Assembly (NCBI GenBank): GCA_977006965.1
Contig: OZ345385.1
Location: 1,364,001-1,428,000 of the forward strand
Reading direction: 5' to 3'
Length of the DNA: 64,000 nucleotides
Origin: Phymatolithon calcareum
Lineage: Eukaryota > Rhodophyta > Florideophyceae > Hapalidiales
Part shown: positions 30,828 to 41,311 of the stretch, piece after piece
How the letters are laid out: each line of letters starts with the position of its first letter
Position numbering within the stretch: the stretch's first letter is position 1
Notes under the pieces: generated by a model
What the model was told of the DNA's origin: nothing
What the model saw: only the letters and a program-made list of their open reading frames with translations
Databases searched by the model: none
Position numbers and translations under genes: made by a program

Positions 30828-33800
30828 ATGGAGCAGTGCGTGCTTTTCGCCCCTGCACCTGTGATGCCTCCGCCCGAGTTTTTTGGCGCCTCAGTTCGCC
30901 GCCTCCGCCACGTGCGATGGCAGCAGTTGCGCGCGGCGACCGGCTCGCGTGTCACGATAACGGCGTTAACTCCGCGCACGCCCGACCCCAAAAAGGCGAA
31001 GAAAAAAGGGTCGAAAAAAGGAGCTGGAGCAGTGGCAGAAGATGATCGACCGCGACCTTAACGCCGACCGCCGCGGAATTGGCTTGTGGCCAGTTGGCTC
31101 CTCCGTGCGCACTGACCTCGAGAAACGTGCGCATGCCGCGCGGACAAGGCGGAGGAACGATCTCGTCACGAAACCATTTGAACACCTCAACATCGACACC
31201 GTGCTCCAGGGCGGCCCGCTCGACTTCTTGCTCTACACATTGCGAGCACGCTATCTTGAGCGAATGTTTGCTGAGGACGTTGAAAACAAGTCAACGCCGC
31301 TTGCAGAAGATATTGAGGCACTGTACGCGCTGGCGATTAAAGAAATTCGCCAGTGTGACGCGCTCTACTATGCGGACGACCCGGCGCCGCGCCGCGTGTG
31401 CCGGACAGGGAGTATGATGAACTCGTCATGCATCTACTCGAACTCGAGCGTGTTTACCCCATCCTGATTCGCGATGACTCGCCGAGCCAGACTGTTGGCC
31501 ATGCAGCTGCAAGAAATGCCGTCGCTCTGCACGACGCCGCTGAAGCTGAAGGCGATATCGTGCGCGCAGCGGAGATAATCTGGCGTCCGAAACCCCGCAA
31601 CTTCGCGCAAGTGCATCACCCCATCCAAATGCTCTCCCTCGCTAATGCATATTCGCAGCAAGAGCTCGCTTCGTTTTCGAAAAAGGTGGAGCACTCAGGG
31701 TCCAAGGTCGCCGTCGAAATGAAAATCGATGGCATTGCGCTGTCCCTTCACTACGAGGGCAGGAAATTCGCTCTGGCCGCCACGCGCGGCAACGGTCGCA
31801 TAGGGGATGACATTACAGATAACGTCAGAGCTGGCCTGTTTGGTCGCGGTATACCCGACGAACTCCCGTCGTCCGCCCCTGACGGCCTCGTCATCGTTCG
31901 CGGTGAGGTGTTCATCTCGCCGGACGATTTTAAGGCTGTGCAACAGATATCCAACGCAAAACTCAGCAACGCCCGCAAAGCCGCCGCGGGCGTTTTGAAA
32001 CAGAAAGACCCAGAGGAGGTCCGCGCCCGCCGACCGCAATTTGTTGCCTATGAGTGCCTTGTCCAAACAACACCTCCCACCGCCGGCAATGCTTTTCAAA
32101 GTGTATGGCCAACGCAGGGCGAGACACTGACGCACCTCCCGGAATGGGGCTTTGGCGCCATGCCAAAGTTTGCGGTATTTGACACTGTCGCTGAGGTCGA
32201 AGCGTTCGCTGCAGAGATGGAGCTAGCCCGCTCAGGACTTCCCTTCGAGGCGGACGGCGTCGTGCTAAAGGTCGACGATGCTACCAAACGTTTCGCGCTC
32301 GGAAACACAGCGAAAGCTCCGCGCGGTGCTATTGCACTGAAGTTCACCGCGCGGTCTGTATTAACGACAGTGAACGCCGATCGCATGCAGGTATCGCGTA
32401 CGGGTGCCATCACACCAGTGGCAGAGCTAGCGCCAGTAGTTCTGGGCGGTGCGACGATTTCACGTGCGACACTTCACAATTTTGATGAAGTACACCGTCT
32501 CGGAGTGGCTGTCGGCGACACTGTTCTCCTCGAGCGTGGCGGGGATGTCATCCCGAAAATCGCAAGCGTTCAGATGCACGGCAAGCGCCGCGTGCCCATC
32601 ACGGCGCCGACAGAATGCCCGTGCTGCGGCTCTTCGGTGCTCGTGGAGAAGCCCGATGGCGGTTCGACTATCGCCAAGTGCACAGAGCCGGAAGCCTGTG
32701 CCGGACAGAACCTCGGGCGATTGTTGCACTTTGTCAGCCGCGACGGGATGGACATTGCAGGTGTCGGGGTCAAGACGGCGTCCAAACTTGTCGACTCGGG
32801 ACTTGTTGTGCGACTCGCGGACATCTTTAAGCTGTCTGTGGAAGATATTATGGGTATTGATGGCTTCCAGGAGAAGAGCTCACGTGCGCTGCATGCGACC
32901 ATTGAAACTGCGGCGACGGAACGCTCCCTTGAGCGGCTCATCTTTGCGCTGGGCGTCCCTGGTATCGGCCGTGCGAGTGCGCGCGCTCTCGCGCTTAATG
33001 CAGTCACCATTGATGGATTGCGGAACCTCACTCGCGGCGGGGACCCAACTCTACTGAACATGCTCAATGTTGCGGAAAAAAGTGCGAAGCGCATTGCGGA
33101 GTACCTGGAAATGGTGCGGTTGCAGGCGGAACTTGCGGAACTTGCGGAGCTTGCAAAGACTTTGCAGCTGAGCGGAATTGTCGATGAGCCCGATGTGGAA
33201 GATGGAGAGTCAGCGAACCAGGTGAAAACGGTGGTTGACGGGATTGAAATTTCGGGAAAACTGTTCGCAGTCACCGGCACATTGCATTCCATGCCGCGCG
33301 CAGAAGCGGTGAAGCGCATAAAAGCAGCGGGCGGCAAAATTTCCCCTACCGTTACCCGGAAGACTGACTACTTGATCTCGGGAGTAGACCCTGGGTTCAA
33401 GTACCACAAGGCGCAGCGTCTGGGGGTTCGCATATTGTTTGAAGAAGACTTGGAAGGATTGTTCAAGGATTCCAATGACGCAGCTTCAAATTCGTTGGAG
33501 AATGGCAAAGGTCCTATCGCCGGCGAACAGGAGCCCGCTCGGCCAAAGCTTCTGGACAATGAAGAAATTCAAAGAATCATAAAAGCAAGCGAGGTGTCCG
33601 AAGGCGATGAAACGGCTCTTATGGGTGCTGTCAGCGGTGCCGAATCCGGGTCTTCAGCACCAAATCGCAAGCCTCGTCCACCGCCCAGGGAGATATCGTT
33701 GGGCCAGTCGCTTGTAGAGAGTATGGAGGCGCTTGGAGATTTGGAGGGTGCGGCTGAAATTAAGGCGAAGTTGGGGCGTGCCGCGCCGTCAAAGTCCAGG

Positions 33801-34001
33801 TCGGAACGAGTCAAGAAGGGCTTTAAGTCAAAGAAGCTGTCGAAGTCGCAGGTAGAAATGGAGAACTATGACAAGTCGTTTGAGGGTAGTGTGGTATTTC
33901 CGACGGAAGAGGAGTTGGATCGGGAGCTGGGCGTTTTCCTCAAGGACCCGGAAGTGCTAGCGCATCTCGCCGAGCTTGAGAAGCGGTATCCTGTGGACTG
34001 A
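30828..34001 (+). CDS. ligA: NAD+-dependent DNA ligase (LigA type), two frame breaks near the 5' end
   Basis: This enzyme seals DNA nicks using NAD+. The main frame (from about 31,398) opens with domain Ia (PDREYDELVMHLLELE, DSPSQTVG). It then has the adenylation motif VEMKIDG with the lysine nucleophile (codon near 31,722), ATRGNGRIGDDIT, PFEADGVVLKVDD, the OB fold (VSRTGAITPVAEL), a four-Cys zinc finger (CPCC...C...C, about 32,614-32,700), helix-hairpin-helix repeats and a BRCT domain (about 33,250-33,460). A 178-residue charged C-terminal extension, unusual for the family, ends in TGA. The 5' part sits in two other frames. An Arg-rich leader (MEQCVLFAP..., 30,828-31,010) could be an organelle-targeting peptide. 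It shifts at A6 (31,014-31,019) to the frame with IKEIRQCDALYYADDPAP, which must shift again near 31,396 (CGCGTGTGCC). Introns are not evident. Bacterial-type ligases are rare in eukaryotes. Confidence 0.85.
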
Positions 34002-36985
34002 TGTGTAAGCCTGCTTATTTTTGTCTTCTTTTTCTAACAGTAAACCCATTATTTCTCTCAAGGCTACCTTTACGGATACATGGGTCGTCTGCGAAATACT
34101 GACAATTATACTAGACGACGTTAGTGCCCATTCCAGACTCGGAGGACGTTTTTGAGCCTGTGTGGCAAACCAGGAAACAGCTGAATGAGTCATCATCCAG
34201 CCATCTAATGAATTTGGGAGGGGGGGGGAGCGAAACTTATTCATCACCAAATTTTGGCTTGATGACGTTTGGATTCGTTGGAGTGGCAACATCACAATGC
34301 GGCCACAGAGATTCTAATGTGAACACAAACATTCAGCAGCGAGTTTGTCGACAGGAATGGGAGCAGTTCCTGCAGCATGGCGAGCGATAGCGCCAAAGGG
34401 TCCGAAAGCTACCAGTCGACAATGAAGCGCGTCGTTGAATAAAAGGGCGAGACAGAAAAGTGGTGCCATAAAGAAGTCAATTCGAAGTACCAGGCTCCTT
34501 CGGTTTTCTTGACTTACGCACAGAAAGGCAGGGGTACTACAATCTCATGGGACACGCTGGACGACAAGCTCGCAGCAAATCATACGCAGTTCAACGGCTT
34601 ATTCAAATTTATCCAAATTGGCATGATGAGTGTGCTTTCGAAGAACAGACGCAGTGAACGGTGCAGCCAAACGAAGAAACCCCATGACATGCTCATTTCC
34701 CTTCAATCTCCTTCTGCGCCTAGTTACAACTACCTAAGCATCGGAGCCTCTGATCAGAAATCGCAATATGGCGGTACAAGGTCTGTGGAAGACAAGGTCT
34801 CCATCCCCCGTTCCAAGGTGTACAGATCTTCCTGCTTTGAGCGAAAAGGGTCGAGGGTTATGGGCACAGGACTCCGGCGTACCACTGCAGGAATTAAACT
34901 TGCGTCCATTTTCCCCATACAGTAGCTCCAGAGGAGGATGACATTTCTGATACGGTAGGTGTCCCAGAGTTACCATGGGACAGGCTCTCAAGACTACTCT
35001 CAGTACCATGACATGTGGCTGTGTACGAAAGGTGCTGTGTGATTATCGATTTATCACAGCACACAGATGCAAGCCCCAAACTGTATAGCGTTAGAACGTT
35101 TCGTCTCATATCGTATAACGGGGGAACAATTGCGTAGCAGTCTATCAACCAGTTTAGGACGTAAACCATTTCAATTGCTCAAAAGAAAGCTTGGAGGAAG
35201 CACGATCAGCTATCAAGGTTCCTTCCTCAGTACAAGATGCTTGCCAAGGACTATCGTCTTGGATCTGCCATCACTCGGGTGGACTGTTTGAGCCCGAACT
35301 TTCCATATTTGACCTTCTTCTTCGTCGAATTTGGCAGGTGGCGTTTTAGGGCATCCGAAGACTCTTGGAGAGGCTTTTGCGAAGCCGTTTGCTCTCCAAA
35401 ATGCATTTCGCTTGTAGATTCCGCAGCTACTGTAAAACAACCAAGTTCTGATTCCTGATGCAGCCCTAAGCAATTCTCCAGCCATAGCGCTCCCATTATG
35501 CCTGGAACCAATCAGGTGGCAGGTTTTTTTCTTCCTTATCGTGAACGGGGATGATGAGTTCTTCTTGGAGTGAAGTCTCTCTCCTTTTTTTTCTTATGCA
35601 TGCAATGGCTAAGCTACTATTCGTACTGTCCTACGTGGTGCTGTACCGGTCGTGCACCGACAGGTTTGAGGCAGGCACGCTGTGAATCACTATACCGTCA
35701 GATTGATAAAACCCTCTGTCTTATAACCGCAAGAAGTGAGTTCGTGCTGCTCATTCAGTGAGGCAGTGCTACACGTTGACTCTGGCGCAGAAGGAAGATT
35801 TTCTACCGACTTCCTTCAGTCAATATCATTTCCTACGTTGATGGTACACTCGGGATGATTGTAAGCAATGAAATTTGACTTTAGATAAACGAAGCTGGGA
35901 CGTCTGCTCCCAACTAAATGCCATCGTGCACAATAATGGCACGTGAAAGATCAGTACATAGTCGCTGCTCTTCCACGGCGGTGTGCTGCAGACGCCAGTA
36001 AACCGAAGAGCAAATCAGAAATCCCTGCTTTTGAGGCAATCGAGTCCTACCAGATGACTTTAAGTTTGTCATAAACGCGTGAAGTGGTAGGCATATCAGG
36101 TTTCCATTGCAGTGCCTTAGACACGCCAGAGATTGAAGACGAAGTCAACATCAGCCGAAGAGATTGGGGATGGGATGATACATACAGGGGCAACTCTGGT
36201 AATCCTTCTGGGACTTCTTCGGGACGAAAAACGACGGGATGCCTCGGAAATACAGTTTCTGGATATCTCTGTCCGAAACTCTACCTGGGGGATAAAATTT
36301 ACTTGATGCTTGCAACTTCTCACCGCATAATTTACACCTTCTGTACTTCGTTGTGCACTGAGTTTGCAGTCACAACATGCGTCAAGATACATCGGCGTGA
36401 AAGGAGGGTTTCATACTTCTAATAGACAAGCTGAGGAGATCTGGGTGGTCTGCGCTTTGGAGCAGTAGCCCCAAACCGGATCATGGGTTCTTGCACATCC
36501 CTAGGAATGAGACTGAAATCATTTACCATTTCGACGCTTGCCGTACATACCTGTTCAAAATCCGTGGCAGCATCTGCCACTCTTGTTGTTGGGCAGGTGA
36601 ACGAGTCCTCACACATGACGCCTTGCATAGTGTGTAGGAAGAATACTGCATATTCTGCCGAAAAATCTTTAGGCAGTAGAACACTGACGAGAAATGCTGA
36701 TACTGTACAGGTAAGGTAAAGACTGGCCATGCAGGAACGAGAAAATTCTGCAACGCAAGATTCTACCTGCACATAGTCAACTAGGCACCACTGAGAAATC
36801 ACCGGAAAAGAATCAGACGATTTGTCTGAAGGTTGCATCTTGCAAGTGCTCAATGCAATAGATCGTGAAGCGGACGCTCTTGCATAGCAAGAGTACTCCC
36901 TAACGGGACTTTCGCTTCGAAACTAGTGTACAGTACCACAATAACAGGGCCGAAAATCCGCACTACTTGTCACCTTCAGGAATCT
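34002..36985. other. Gene-poor stretch between the ligase and the oxidoreductase
   Basis: Short frames on both strands (the longest are 138 residues at 34,509-34,925 plus and 144 residues at 36,419-36,853 minus) match nothing I recognise. A (G)10 homopolymer lies near 34,219-34,228. No mobile-element ends were identified. Confidence 0.4.
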
Positions 36986-37981
36986 TTAGTTTCCTGAGGG
37001 GATTTGCATAACGACTTTGCCGTGAGCTCTCCGGCTTATCATCAAGTTGAACGCGTCCTTCGCCCCCTTTTCCGTAAATGGAAACGTGTTATTCTCGTGC
37101 AACACAGCTTTCAGACGACCTTGTTCAGCAAGCTGCAATACTTCCTTGAGAAGTGCCGCATCAACTCCGCCATTATACATAGTATACTTCGGCACGGGTC
37201 CCCAAATTCTGGAGCGTATTTGGCGCCACAGCGGTCCAAGTAAGAACCCAGGCAGCCCGAGATAAGATCTAATCTCAATATGCCACTCGTTGAGGACGAC
37301 CGCTACGAATCGACCACCATTACCACCGGGCTTCAAGACATCGCGCAGACCGGGATTGCGCCATGCCTGCACCCCAACTGCGCAATCGATGATAACGTCA
37401 AACTTGTTCTCCACAAACTCGGGTACGGCAGACCACTCCTCAGAGCGATAGTCCACGACGCGGTCAACACCAATCGCGGCTAGCATGGCGGCATCTGTGG
37501 AAGTTGCAGCGATGTAGGCGGCCCCGGCGTTTCGGGCAAGCTGCACAATGGCATGACCAACGCCGCCGGACCCTCCGAGTACAAGTACGCGGTCGCCGGT
37601 CTTGACCGCTGCCACGCGCACTGCATTGATCGCGTGTCCGGCGCTGTTTGAAAGCGCAGCACCAGCAATAGGGGTCACGCTAGGCGGGCGGTGCGCAGTG
37701 GTCGAGGCGTCGACAAGGGCATACTCCGCCATGCCACCCTCTCCTTGAATGCCTCCCCACGTCGCCACCACCTCGTCGCCGACATGGAAGTCGGCGCATT
37801 TCTGGCTCGCTGTGTCAACCGCGGTAACCTCTCCGGACACATCAAGCCCCGGAATATAAGGGAAGCCTCCCGTCGGCTTCTTGATCAGTCTCGCGTCACC
37901 TGAAAGCAAGCGGTAGTCCCCTGGAGTGAGACTGCAAGCATGTACTCGGATAAGGGGTTGGCCGCTTCCAGGTTTGATTGT

Positions 37982-38274
37982 AGGCGACCTTAACCGACCC
38001 GATTTTTTCGGGTGCCGTGGTGGCGCCGTGGGCCTCTGGGCCCCGGGTGGTCCGGCCTGCATGTCCTATTGACCTCTTACACGTGTAAATCAGAATACTA
38101 TTCGCGCCCCCGCCACACTACACCGCTGCACGCCACCACAAATGCGTGCCGCGTACTCCACCGCCCTGCCCGCCCCCGCGCCGGGTAGAGAGCATATCCC
38201 GCTGCCGTCCGCCTGCCCTCCACGAACCATCTCGCTTCCGTCCGCCTTTGGCCTGAGCACCGCGGCGCCGCTCA
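37982..38274. repeat. Left long terminal inverted repeat of the MULE
   Basis: Starts AGGCGACCTTAACCGACCC, with GATTTTTTCGGG following. It matches the reverse complement of 40,043-40,326 until GGCGCCGCTCA. It supplies the first 24 codons of the spurious extended oxidoreductase frame. Confidence 0.85.
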
Positions 38275-39034
38275 CGTCCGCCGGTCTGTCGAAGGAGATT
38301 ATCCGCAATATTACTCAGTTCCGTGTTCCAATGGCTAGCAACTGCGCAAGATTACGATGCTCCGGTTACGGCCTCCCACTGCTCCCAACATGATGCTCGA
38401 CTCTCCACCCGCCTCCGCCAACCGAGGGTCAAGAACAGCAACTTCCATAGTGCAAAACTTCAACGTGCGCAATCAAGGGTCTCCATCTACGAACCGACAT
38501 CCTCCATTCCAAACCTCCACTTCAGAGTTGCCTCTCGAGGATTCGTACTCGGCGTAGACGATAAGGTATGAACTGTGTCTTTGCGGTGCCAATTATCAAA
38601 GCGTCTGGACTGTTCGGCCCTGGATCCAAGTGCATCTCACCACACTCTACCACGTCCTGTTGCAGAACATTACAATACTTCGGCATGACGTACATCACGT
38701 AAAAAATAGAAAAGAGAATGGTGCATTTACGCCTGTCGGCGCGTGATATTACACCTACAACTCCACGTCTGTGACGTGGAACTTTCCTATTCCAGATCTC
38801 TGGTGACGCGCTCATTAGAAATTGCATCGAAAACCCGCGAGCAGAACAAACAAATTGGTGCCTGCTGCTCAGCCCACATGCGCCATATGGATCGTACGGG
38901 TAGAAATGTTATGGCACAGAAGAAATGGTAGGGAACGCAAAATTTTAACAGCTTAATGCGGACATATAACAAAATTCGAACACATATATAAAGGAGAAAG
39001 TACTGTAGCGTCGAGCACCAAAAGAGATAGATGA

Positions 39035-39602
39035 TAGTCTGAGTTCGCGCTGGCCGGCGGGGCGATAACCACGGCGAAGTACTGCAGCGGTTGCATTGCA
39101 GTACAACGAAGTATACTAATATTTCGTTGTCTGCATCGACTCAGGGACATAGTCAAACCGTATCAGCTGCTGCCTGGTACCTCGCGCGGAGACGTGTTTC
39201 AATGAAGACGTAACGCGATGACCAGCAATTTCGTCATAGACCGATCCGCGTGTATATCCATATCCATAACTTGTTTAAAAGCCCTCCAACCCTTCGGTTT
39301 CTCCTTCGACTCCGGCGGTAGTCTGAGTTCGCGCTGGCCGGCGGGGCGATAACCACGGCGAAGTACTGCAGCGGTTGCATTGCAGTACAACGAAGTATAC
39401 TAATATTTCGTTGTCTGCATCGACTCAGGGACATAGTCAAACCGTATCAGCTGCTGCCTGGTACCTCACGCGGAGACGTGTTTCAATGAAGACGTAACGC
39501 GATGACCACCAATTTCGTCATAGACCGATCCGCGTGTATATCCATATCCATAACTTGTTTAAAAGCCCTCCAACCCTTCGGTTTCTCCTTCGACTCCGGC
39601 GG
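39035..39602. repeat. 284-bp direct duplication inside the MULE
   Basis: TAGTCTGAGTTCGCGCTGGC starts at 39035 and again at 39319. The two 284-bp blocks are nearly identical up to CGACTCCGGCGG. Only the second is followed by the sequence continuing the frame at 39,483-39,701. Confidence 0.9.
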
Positions 39603-39701
39603 CAAATCGTCCTTCACCGGCCGCATATCCATCGCAACCGGCCCACCACCGCCCTCAAGAGTCTGCCCGACCGTGCGAAAACGCAATATCTCGTAATCCA
39701 T
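39483..39701 (-). CDS. Possible captured host exon inside the MULE
   Basis: The 72-residue frame MDYEILRFRTVGQTLEGGGG... has ordinary protein-like composition: Pro-Lys-Glu-rich middle, then WRAFKQVMDMDIHADRSMTK. It is unlike the low-complexity frames of the terminal repeats. Part of the same coding stretch recurs in the first 284-bp block, where the N-terminal part is missing. I do not recognise the source gene. Gene-fragment capture is common in non-autonomous Mutator elements; here it is inferred from composition only. Confidence 0.35.
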   Translation of the reverse strand: MDYEILRFRTVGQTLEGGGGPVAMDMRPVKDDLPPESKEKPKGWRAFKQVMDMDIHADRSMTKLVVIALRLH

Positions 39702-40042
39702 GCTCGCTCGCTGATGTCACCCGACGATGCCCCATCGCCATCGGTATTTGCAAACGCTCAGATTGTTCTGCACCGTCACCCACCGCGGGCCGGCGGACGG
39801 CAACAAGAAATGGGTTTAGACAGTTCGGCGGCAGGCAGGCGGACGGAACCAGGGCGTGCTTTTCGGGTGGGGACGTGGTGATCACGAGAACGGTGAATGT
39901 TGAGCGCGGGCATTGCGGTGCCCCGCGGCGCACACGCGGAGGGCAGCGAAACGAGCTTTTCGGGTGGCGCGGCAGTAGCAATCAGGCCAAACCGACGGTG
40001 GTTGTCGCGGCGGACAGGCGGACGTTGGCGAGATCTGGTTCA

Positions 40043-40326
40043 TGAGCGGCGCCAAGGTGCTCAGGCCGAAGGCGGACGGAAGCGAGATGGTTCGTGGAGG
40101 GCAGGCGGACGGCAGCGGGATATGCTCTCTACCCGGCGCGGGGGCGGGCAGGGCGGTGGAGTACGCGGCACGCATTTGTGGTGGCGTGCCGCGGTGTAGT
40201 GTGGCGGGGGCGCGAATAGTATTCTGATTTACAGGTGTAAGCGGTCAATAGGACCTGCAGGCCGGACCACCCGGGGCCCAGAGGCCCACGGCGCCACCAC
40301 GGCACCCGAAAAATCGGGTCGGTTAA
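40043..40326. repeat. Right long terminal inverted repeat of the MULE, interrupted
   Basis: Inverted match of 37,990-38,274. Its last 8 bp (GGTCGCCT) lie at 41,138-41,145, separated by the nested TTAA element. Confidence 0.85.
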
Positions 40327-41133
40327 GGACCTACTTCCCCATCTTTGAAGCGCTCTCACTGGCCGAAACAATGCTCATAAGCTGGATGAAAATTTTAATT
40401 ATGTCGTTTGCACCGACGGGACTGCATCCAGTTTCAAGAAAATGTGTAGAAACAAGTGAAATATTTTCAAATATGAAGGCAGCAAAAGTATCCAATATTC
40501 GGCTCTAATCAATCATTACAGAAAAATGCTTACTGTGTTTCCTTCGAACAGTTTCAGCTTCTCGTCGAGGCGCAACGTGAATTTTACTATATTTTTCGCC
40601 TGTTCCTTTGCCGATTTTAAAAAACTTTTGGTCTCGCGGCGCGAACTTGTTTGCCACCTAGACGTTCGATTTTACCAAATTTGCGGTATTCCTGTAGTAT
40701 TCTACAACCATTTGAAACTTTTGACCGAGGCAATAAGAAATTCATCGAGTCCTTTTCGAGATAATTGTCCATCTTTGTAGGCGATTCTTTTTCAAGATCA
40801 GAATTACGAAAAGTGCTCTACACTCCTTATTTCATCCCCTTTCTTTGATTTTTTTGATTTTTGGATAACCTACATTCTTAGCTTTCTATAATAGTCTTCG
40901 AAATGCGAAGAACGGATCAGGAAGTGGTCTTAAACTGCGCGTTTAAGGAGCTGTCCCGATTTTCGAAGGAACCCTCTGCTGAGAATTTCTAGAAAAAGTT
41001 TCCACGGCGCGAGGACTTTTTTTTTTTGCTTAGCCAATTATGTACTGCCATAACAGAAAGTGTCCAATGACCTTCTCGGATTCCCGAGCTCATAAAAAAT
41101 AAAAGTGAAAATCTAAGATGGGGATGTAGGTCC
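40327..41133. mobile_element. 807-bp TTAA-flanked element nested in the MULE end
   Basis: It is flanked by TTAA at 40323-40326 and 41134-41137. Its ends are inverted: GGACCTACTTCCCCATCTT at the left and the reverse complement GGACCTACATCCCCATCTT at the right, one mismatch in 19. TTAA target duplication is the hallmark of piggyBac-type transposition. The interior is AT-richer with no transposase, so it is a non-autonomous derivative. Its removal restores a continuous right terminal repeat of the host MULE. Confidence 0.75.
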
Positions 41134-41311
41134 TTAAGGTCGCCTTTTGATTGTCGGAACTGAGCGCTCACCTTCCGAGAGCACGTCGTCGGGTTTCCCA
41201 AAGTCCTTCGCCAAAATGCGCTTCATCATGTGGACAACTGGATCGCGGAATTCCACACCCAGGTTTCCAGATGTGGTAATTTTAAAGGATGTTGAAGCTG
41301 GACTGTAACGT

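Larger units (their letters stand above)
24023..31104. repeat. 7.08-kb tandem unit, copy 3
   Basis: It is 12 bp longer than the other copies because its TGCC microsatellite has nine units instead of six. Further private changes include GAACAGCACC at about 25,681, CTCGTGCC near 28,945, CGTGTGCAG near 29,797 (Arg to His in NIT2), GTATGTGG near 30,507 and CCCGAGTT near 30,875. After GTTGGCTCCTC at about 31,103 the sequence continues into the intact ligase gene instead of returning to the unit start. Confidence 0.97.
37982..41145. mobile_element. Mutator-like (MULE) element with nested insertion
   Basis: The perfect 9-bp direct repeats TTTGATTGT at 37973-37981 and 41146-41154 flank it, the target-duplication length typical of Mutator-like elements. 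The left end AGGCGACCTTAACCGACCC is mirrored at the right end once the nested TTAA element (40,327-41,133 plus one TTAA) is removed. The terminal inverted repeats are about 293 bp (37982-38274; 40043-40326 plus 41138-41145) with few mismatches. Without the nested element it is about 2.35 kb. No transposase frame is visible, so it is non-autonomous. The interior contains a 284-bp direct duplication and a GC-rich minus-strand frame that may be captured host sequence. Confidence 0.8.
36986..41229 (-). pseudogene. Quinone oxidoreductase / zinc-less MDR gene split by a transposon
   Basis: The family reduces quinones or enones with NADPH. The 5' exon-like piece (likely ATG 41229, MKRILAKDFGKPDDVL...SVPTIK) ends at the 9-bp repeat TTTGATTGT (41146-41154). 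The rest resumes at the matching copy (37973-37981) with TIKPGSGQPLIRVHACSLTPGD and runs to TAA at 36986. Features in order are the GroES-like fold with IPGLDVSGEV and VGDEVVA, a GSGGVGHAIVQLA nucleotide-binding motif, and a C-terminal GRLKAVLHENNTFPF and HGKVVM. No zinc-ligand cluster is present. The two pieces join in frame if the insertion and one 9-bp copy are removed, giving about 356 residues, close to the family norm. The uninterrupted frame starting at 38062 uses transposon sequence for its first 24 codons, so it is not the native start. Confidence 0.8.

Noticed and set aside
30840-31410. Euplotes-type programmed frameshifting as the cause of the frame breaks
   Set aside because: The shift sites are not followed by in-frame stop codons at the slip point as that system requires, and no shared slip motif is seen among ligase, NIT2 and SNF5.
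9883-34001. The window as bacterial DNA because of LigA
   Set aside because: LigA is surrounded by eukaryote-specific genes, retroelements and short introns, and its front is part of the same tandem unit as SNF5 and NIT2.
36986-38062. A single intact 358-residue oxidoreductase starting at 38,062
   Set aside because: The first 24 codons lie in the MULE terminal repeat. The native N-terminus is on the far side of the insertion and joins in frame through the 9-bp repeat.
37990-40326. A 2.3-kb TTAA-flanked transposon with 285-bp inverted repeats
   Set aside because: TTAA occurs at both ends, but the inverted repeats extend 8 bp further outward (AGGCGACC / GGTCGCCT) to a perfect 9-bp duplication, so the TTAA belongs to the MULE end itself. 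Only 40,327-41,133 is a genuine TTAA insertion.
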